From an uncultured Pelagibacteraceae bacterium (GTDB lineage Bacteria > Pseudomonadota > Alphaproteobacteria > Pelagibacterales > Pelagibacteraceae), in assembly GCA_902588335.1 (NCBI GenBank), contig CACIOV010000031.1:1-7790 (forward strand): a stretch of 7,790 nucleotides of DNA. Reading direction: 5' to 3'. Both the position numbers and the translations under genes were made by a program. The notes beneath the pieces are model-generated. The model searched no databases and was not told where the DNA came from. It saw only the letters and a program-made list of their open reading frames with translations. Positions 5,589 through 7,790 of this stretch are shown here, in pieces. Each line of letters begins with the position of its first letter. Position 1 is the stretch's first letter.

Positions 5589-6494
5589 TTATATGACTTT
5601 GTCTATTAAAACCAAAGCAAAAATCATAAAAAGAAATAATATTGAATAGCCAAACAATTTTGTAGCCAATTTTTTTTCCATTGCAGGATTATTTTCTTTT
5701 AATAATTTATAAGAAATATAAAAATAATAACCACTAAGTAAAATCGCTGGCAATAAATAAATTAGTCCAGAAAAATTTAAAAAATATGGTGATATCACAA
5801 CTGGAAATAAAATTAATGCATATAATAAAATATTAAATTTTGTTGTTTTCACACCCGATGTAACAGGCAACATTGGAATTTTTGCTTTTCTATAATCTTC
5901 TGATTTATACAAGCTTAATGCCCAAAAATGAGATGGTGTCCATATGAAAATAATTAAAAACAAAATAATTGGTTCGAGTGTTATGCTATTTGTGGAGATA
6001 GCCCAACCAATAACAGGGGGTAGAGCTCCGGCAGCTCCGCCTATAACAATATTTTGAGCAGTTTTTCTCTTGAGCCAAATTGTATAAACAAAAACATAAA
6101 ACAAAATTGTAATAGCTAACAAAGATGTAGCGATCAAGTTCGAAAAAAAATATAAAGTAGTTACGGAAATCAGGGAAGACAAGACCCCAAAAGTAAGCGC
6201 CTGGTTTTTTGTTAATTTTCCTGTTGGAATTGGTCGAAGACAAGTCCTGGTCATCAAAGAATCTAAATCAGACTCGTACCACATATTTAATGCACCCGCC
6301 GCACCCGAACCCAAAGCTACAGCTAAAAGAGAAAAAATTGCATCATAAAAATTAATTTTTACAGGAGCTGCCAATAGCCCAACTGCGCATGTAAAGATTA
6401 CTAGTGACATTACGCGAGGTTTCATTAAATTAAAAAAAGCTTTCATACTACTAAAGTAATCTAGCTTTAGTATTTTTGTTTTAATGGTGGTCAT
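5589..6494 (-). CDS. ctaB: Protoheme IX farnesyltransferase (heme O synthase)
   Basis: This integral membrane prenyltransferase of the UbiA superfamily adds a farnesyl group to heme b, giving heme O for heme-copper oxidases (and the precursor of heme A if CtaA is present elsewhere). The 301 residues have about nine membrane helices. LMKPRVMSLVIFT (23-35) opens the domain. The first polyprenyl-diphosphate motif is NMWYESDLDSLMTRT (Asn70, Glu74, Asp78), followed by RPIPTGK. The second conserved loop is YTIWLKRKTAQNIVIGG (137-153), then GALPPVIGW, and HFWALSLYKSEDYRKAKIPM (189-208) is typical of CyoE/Cox10. ATG at 6494 follows the subunit IV stop by 21 bases with no clear ribosome-binding site. 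Met17 is an alternative start but would leave only six residues before LMKPR. Confidence 0.96.
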   Translation of the reverse strand: MTTIKTKILKLDYFSSMKAFFNLMKPRVMSLVIFTCAVGLLAAPVKINFYDAIFSLLAVALGSGAAGALNMWYESDLDSLMTRTCLRPIPTGKLTKNQALTFGVLSSLISVTTLYFFSNLIATSLLAITILFYVFVYTIWLKRKTAQNIVIGGAAGALPPVIGWAISTNSITLEPIILFLIIFIWTPSHFWALSLYKSEDYRKAKIPMLPVTSGVKTTKFNILLYALILFPVVISPYFLNFSGLIYLLPAILLSGYYFYISYKLLKENNPAMEKKLATKLFGYSILFLFMIFALVLIDKVI

Positions 6495-6515
6495 ATTTTA
6501 GAACAGAATGTGGGA

Positions 6516-6848
6516 TTATCCCCCTACTACAAAATAAAACAGACGTGAAAAAAAAGTATAATAAGATTCTGCTACCATGATTCCTATAAATACTCCTATT
6601 AAAGTCATTGGCCATAAAAGAACATTAACAATAGCCCAACGTTCCCAATACAAATGCATAAAGATTGCCATTATAAACCCTGCTTTAGCTAACATAAAAA
6701 ATACTATTAGAGACCATCTTAATAGTCCTTGAAAATTCATGTAGTCAACCATGTATGAGAAGAAACTAAATACAAATAACAAGCCCCAAATCCAAAGATA
6801 GATTCCTATTTTATGTGTATGTACTTCTTGTTTTTTATCAGCTTCCAT
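6516..6848 (-). CDS. Heme-copper oxidase subunit IV (bacterial small subunit)
   Basis: A 110-residue membrane protein with three predicted helices (about 14-36, 43-66 and 71-96) and a polar, His-containing N-terminus. Helix 2 ends in the recognisable FMHLYWER turn of the bacterial oxidase subunit IV family (CyoD/CtaF-like). Such subunits are thought to help assemble or stabilise the catalytic subunit and have no known redox centre. Position directly after subunit III and before ctaB supports the call. The start lies eight bases after the subunit III stop, and the GGG overlapping that region may serve as ribosome-binding site. This type of subunit IV is unlike the tiny subunit IV of the Paracoccus-type aa3 oxidase. 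Confidence 0.85.
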   Translation of the reverse strand: MEADKKQEVHTHKIGIYLWIWGLLFVFSFFSYMVDYMNFQGLLRWSLIVFFMLAKAGFIMAIFMHLYWERWAIVNVLLWPMTLIGVFIGIMVAESYYTFFSRLFYFVVGG

Positions 6849-6856
6849 TGTTTACC

Positions 6857-7564
6857 CTACCAAAGATAGAAAAATGCAAAAATAAAAACCCAAACTAGAT
6901 CAACAAAATGCCAATATAGTCCCAAAATTTCTATAGCTTCATAATCAGATTTCATAGACGTAAAATAACCTCTCCTACCCGTTTCAAAATCTCCTCTGAA
7001 AACTTTTCTTGCAAAAATAAATAGAAAAATTACACCAATAGACACATGTGTTCCATGAAACCCCGTTATCATGAAAAAGAAGGCGCCAAATTGTTCTGCG
7101 CCAAATGGATTGCTCCATGGTCTAACACCATCATGAAAAATTAACTTGGACCACTCAAATGCTTGCATACCAACAAAGGTTAAACCACCTAACGCTGTTG
7201 CTACTAAAAACCAACCACATAATTTACGATTTTTTTCATAACCGTATTTAACTGCTATGGCCATTGTTCCGCTGCTTGTAATTAGCACGAACGTCATAAT
7301 TGCTATAAGCAACAAAGGAACCTGCACTCCAAACGCCATTAATCCAAAAACTTCGCTGGTAGGAGGCCATGGTACGACTGTTGAAGCGCGAGCTGTCATT
7401 AACGAAATTAAGAAACAGCTAAAAATAAAAGTATCACTTAAAAGAAAAATCCACATCATTGCTTTACCCCAAGGAACACCTTTAAAAACTCTTTGATCAG
7501 AGCTCAAATCATGCACAAAACCTTTTGGCCCTTGTGGTAGTTTTGTAATATCAAACTGGCTCAT
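6857..7564 (-). CDS. ctaE: Heme-copper oxidase subunit III (short form)
   Basis: Subunit III stabilises the catalytic subunit during proton uptake and has no redox centre. This 235-residue form has about five membrane helices, the CyoC-like short type, where the seven-helix form has about 260 residues or more. Features: a polar N-terminus with a KLPQGPKGFVHD stretch; helix around 36-58; helices around 75-105 and 117-135; conserved Glu137 in GMQAFEWSK (equivalent to the lipid-site Glu of helix III); ITGFHGTHVSIGVIFL (167-182); and EILGLYWHFVDLVW (212-225) in the last helix. ATG at 7564 has a good ribosome-binding site, AGGAA (7572-7576), inside the 14-base gap to the preceding gene. It is the second of two adjacent subunit III-like genes. 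Confidence 0.93.
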   Translation of the reverse strand: MSQFDITKLPQGPKGFVHDLSSDQRVFKGVPWGKAMMWIFLLSDTFIFSCFLISLMTARASTVVPWPPTSEVFGLMAFGVQVPLLLIAIMTFVLITSSGTMAIAVKYGYEKNRKLCGWFLVATALGGLTFVGMQAFEWSKLIFHDGVRPWSNPFGAEQFGAFFFMITGFHGTHVSIGVIFLFIFARKVFRGDFETGRRGYFTSMKSDYEAIEILGLYWHFVDLVWVFIFAFFYLW

Positions 7565-7578
7565 TAATTATTTCCTTT

Positions 7579-7790
7579 TTATGTTGCTATCATTAAAGCG
7601 AACAAAATTAACCAAACTATTAATAAAAAATGCCAATATATTGCGCATAGTTCAATTGCTTGCTTAGTTTTTGATACGTTAAAATTCTCTTTAAATATCT
7701 TGGTAGTAGCTTTTCCCCAAAAAAATAAACCACCTAATAAATGCAAACTATGCAATGCTGTGAAAAGGTAAAAGAAAGCATTCGCTGGAT
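7579..7790 (-). CDS. Second heme-copper oxidase subunit III-like protein, C-terminal part (5' end outside window)
   Basis: Translating the minus strand from the right edge to the TAA at 7579-7581 gives 69 residues that form the last two helices of a subunit III-like protein. FYLFTALHSLHLLGG matches the FxxTxxHxxHxxxG turn (compare ITGFHGTHVSIG in the next gene), and AIELCAIYWHFLLIVWLILF matches the final helix. The usual Asp of HFVDxVW is replaced by Leu (HFLLIVW), so it is a paralogue, not a duplicate of the neighbour. No start is visible; the gene continues past base 7790. It is first of the visible oxidase genes, 14 bases before the next, and presumably follows subunits II and I (inference). 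Confidence 0.85.
   Translation of the reverse strand, partial: PANAFFYLFTALHSLHLLGGLFFWGKATTKIFKENFNVSKTKQAIELCAIYWHFLLIVWLILFALMIAT

Noticed and set aside
5986..6243. 85-residue minus-strand ORF inside ctaB
   Set aside because: It is a different frame of a well-supported ctaB gene and has no recognisable domain.
7257..7496. Plus-strand 79-residue ORF opposite subunit III
   Set aside because: Antisense to a conserved gene; composition is explained by the codons on the other strand.

Overview
This is an AT-rich, tightly packed bacterial chromosome segment. Four things point to an alphaproteobacterium with a streamlined genome, of the SAR11/HIMB59 or Rickettsiales kind: the Fo genes stand apart from any F1 genes, a separate b' gene (atpF') precedes b, homoserine kinase is of the aminoglycoside-phosphotransferase fold type (ThrB II), and ctaB-ctaG-type oxidase assembly genes lie close to thrB-rnhA. 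The placement within Alphaproteobacteria is inference from gene content and base composition, not a phylogenetic result. No mobile elements, RNA genes, CRISPR arrays or long repeats were seen, and no gap between genes exceeds about 65 bases.

Layout. Bases 1-1738 (+ strand): the Fo part of ATP synthase, atpB (5' end missing), atpE, atpF' and atpF. Bases 1728-1970 (- strand): a small double-CDGSH iron-sulfur protein whose 3' end overlaps atpF. Bases 2023-3440 (+): thrB and rnhA. Bases 3437-4822 (-): thrC, converging on rnhA with a 4-base overlap. Bases 4886-7790 (-): an oxidase operon, read from the right edge inward: a subunit III-like gene (partial), a second subunit III gene, a small subunit IV, ctaB (heme O synthase), ctaG (copper assembly factor) and a 62-residue single-pass membrane protein with a CxxC motif.

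How the genes fit together. The left block makes the membrane rotor and stator of ATP synthase. The right block makes subunits and assembly factors of a heme-copper terminal oxidase, which builds the proton gradient that the synthase uses; the catalytic subunits I and II are expected just beyond the right edge. ThrB and ThrC are the last two steps from homoserine to threonine but are transcribed towards each other from different operons. thrC has a good candidate promoter of its own that would give an almost leaderless mRNA.

Most worth a second look: the shortened, divergent CtaG, which lacks the usual first copper-site segment, followed after one base by the small CxxC membrane protein; and the tandem pair of subunit III genes, unlike the standard alphaproteobacterial aa3 operon. 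The rest of the window looks like ordinary housekeeping sequence.
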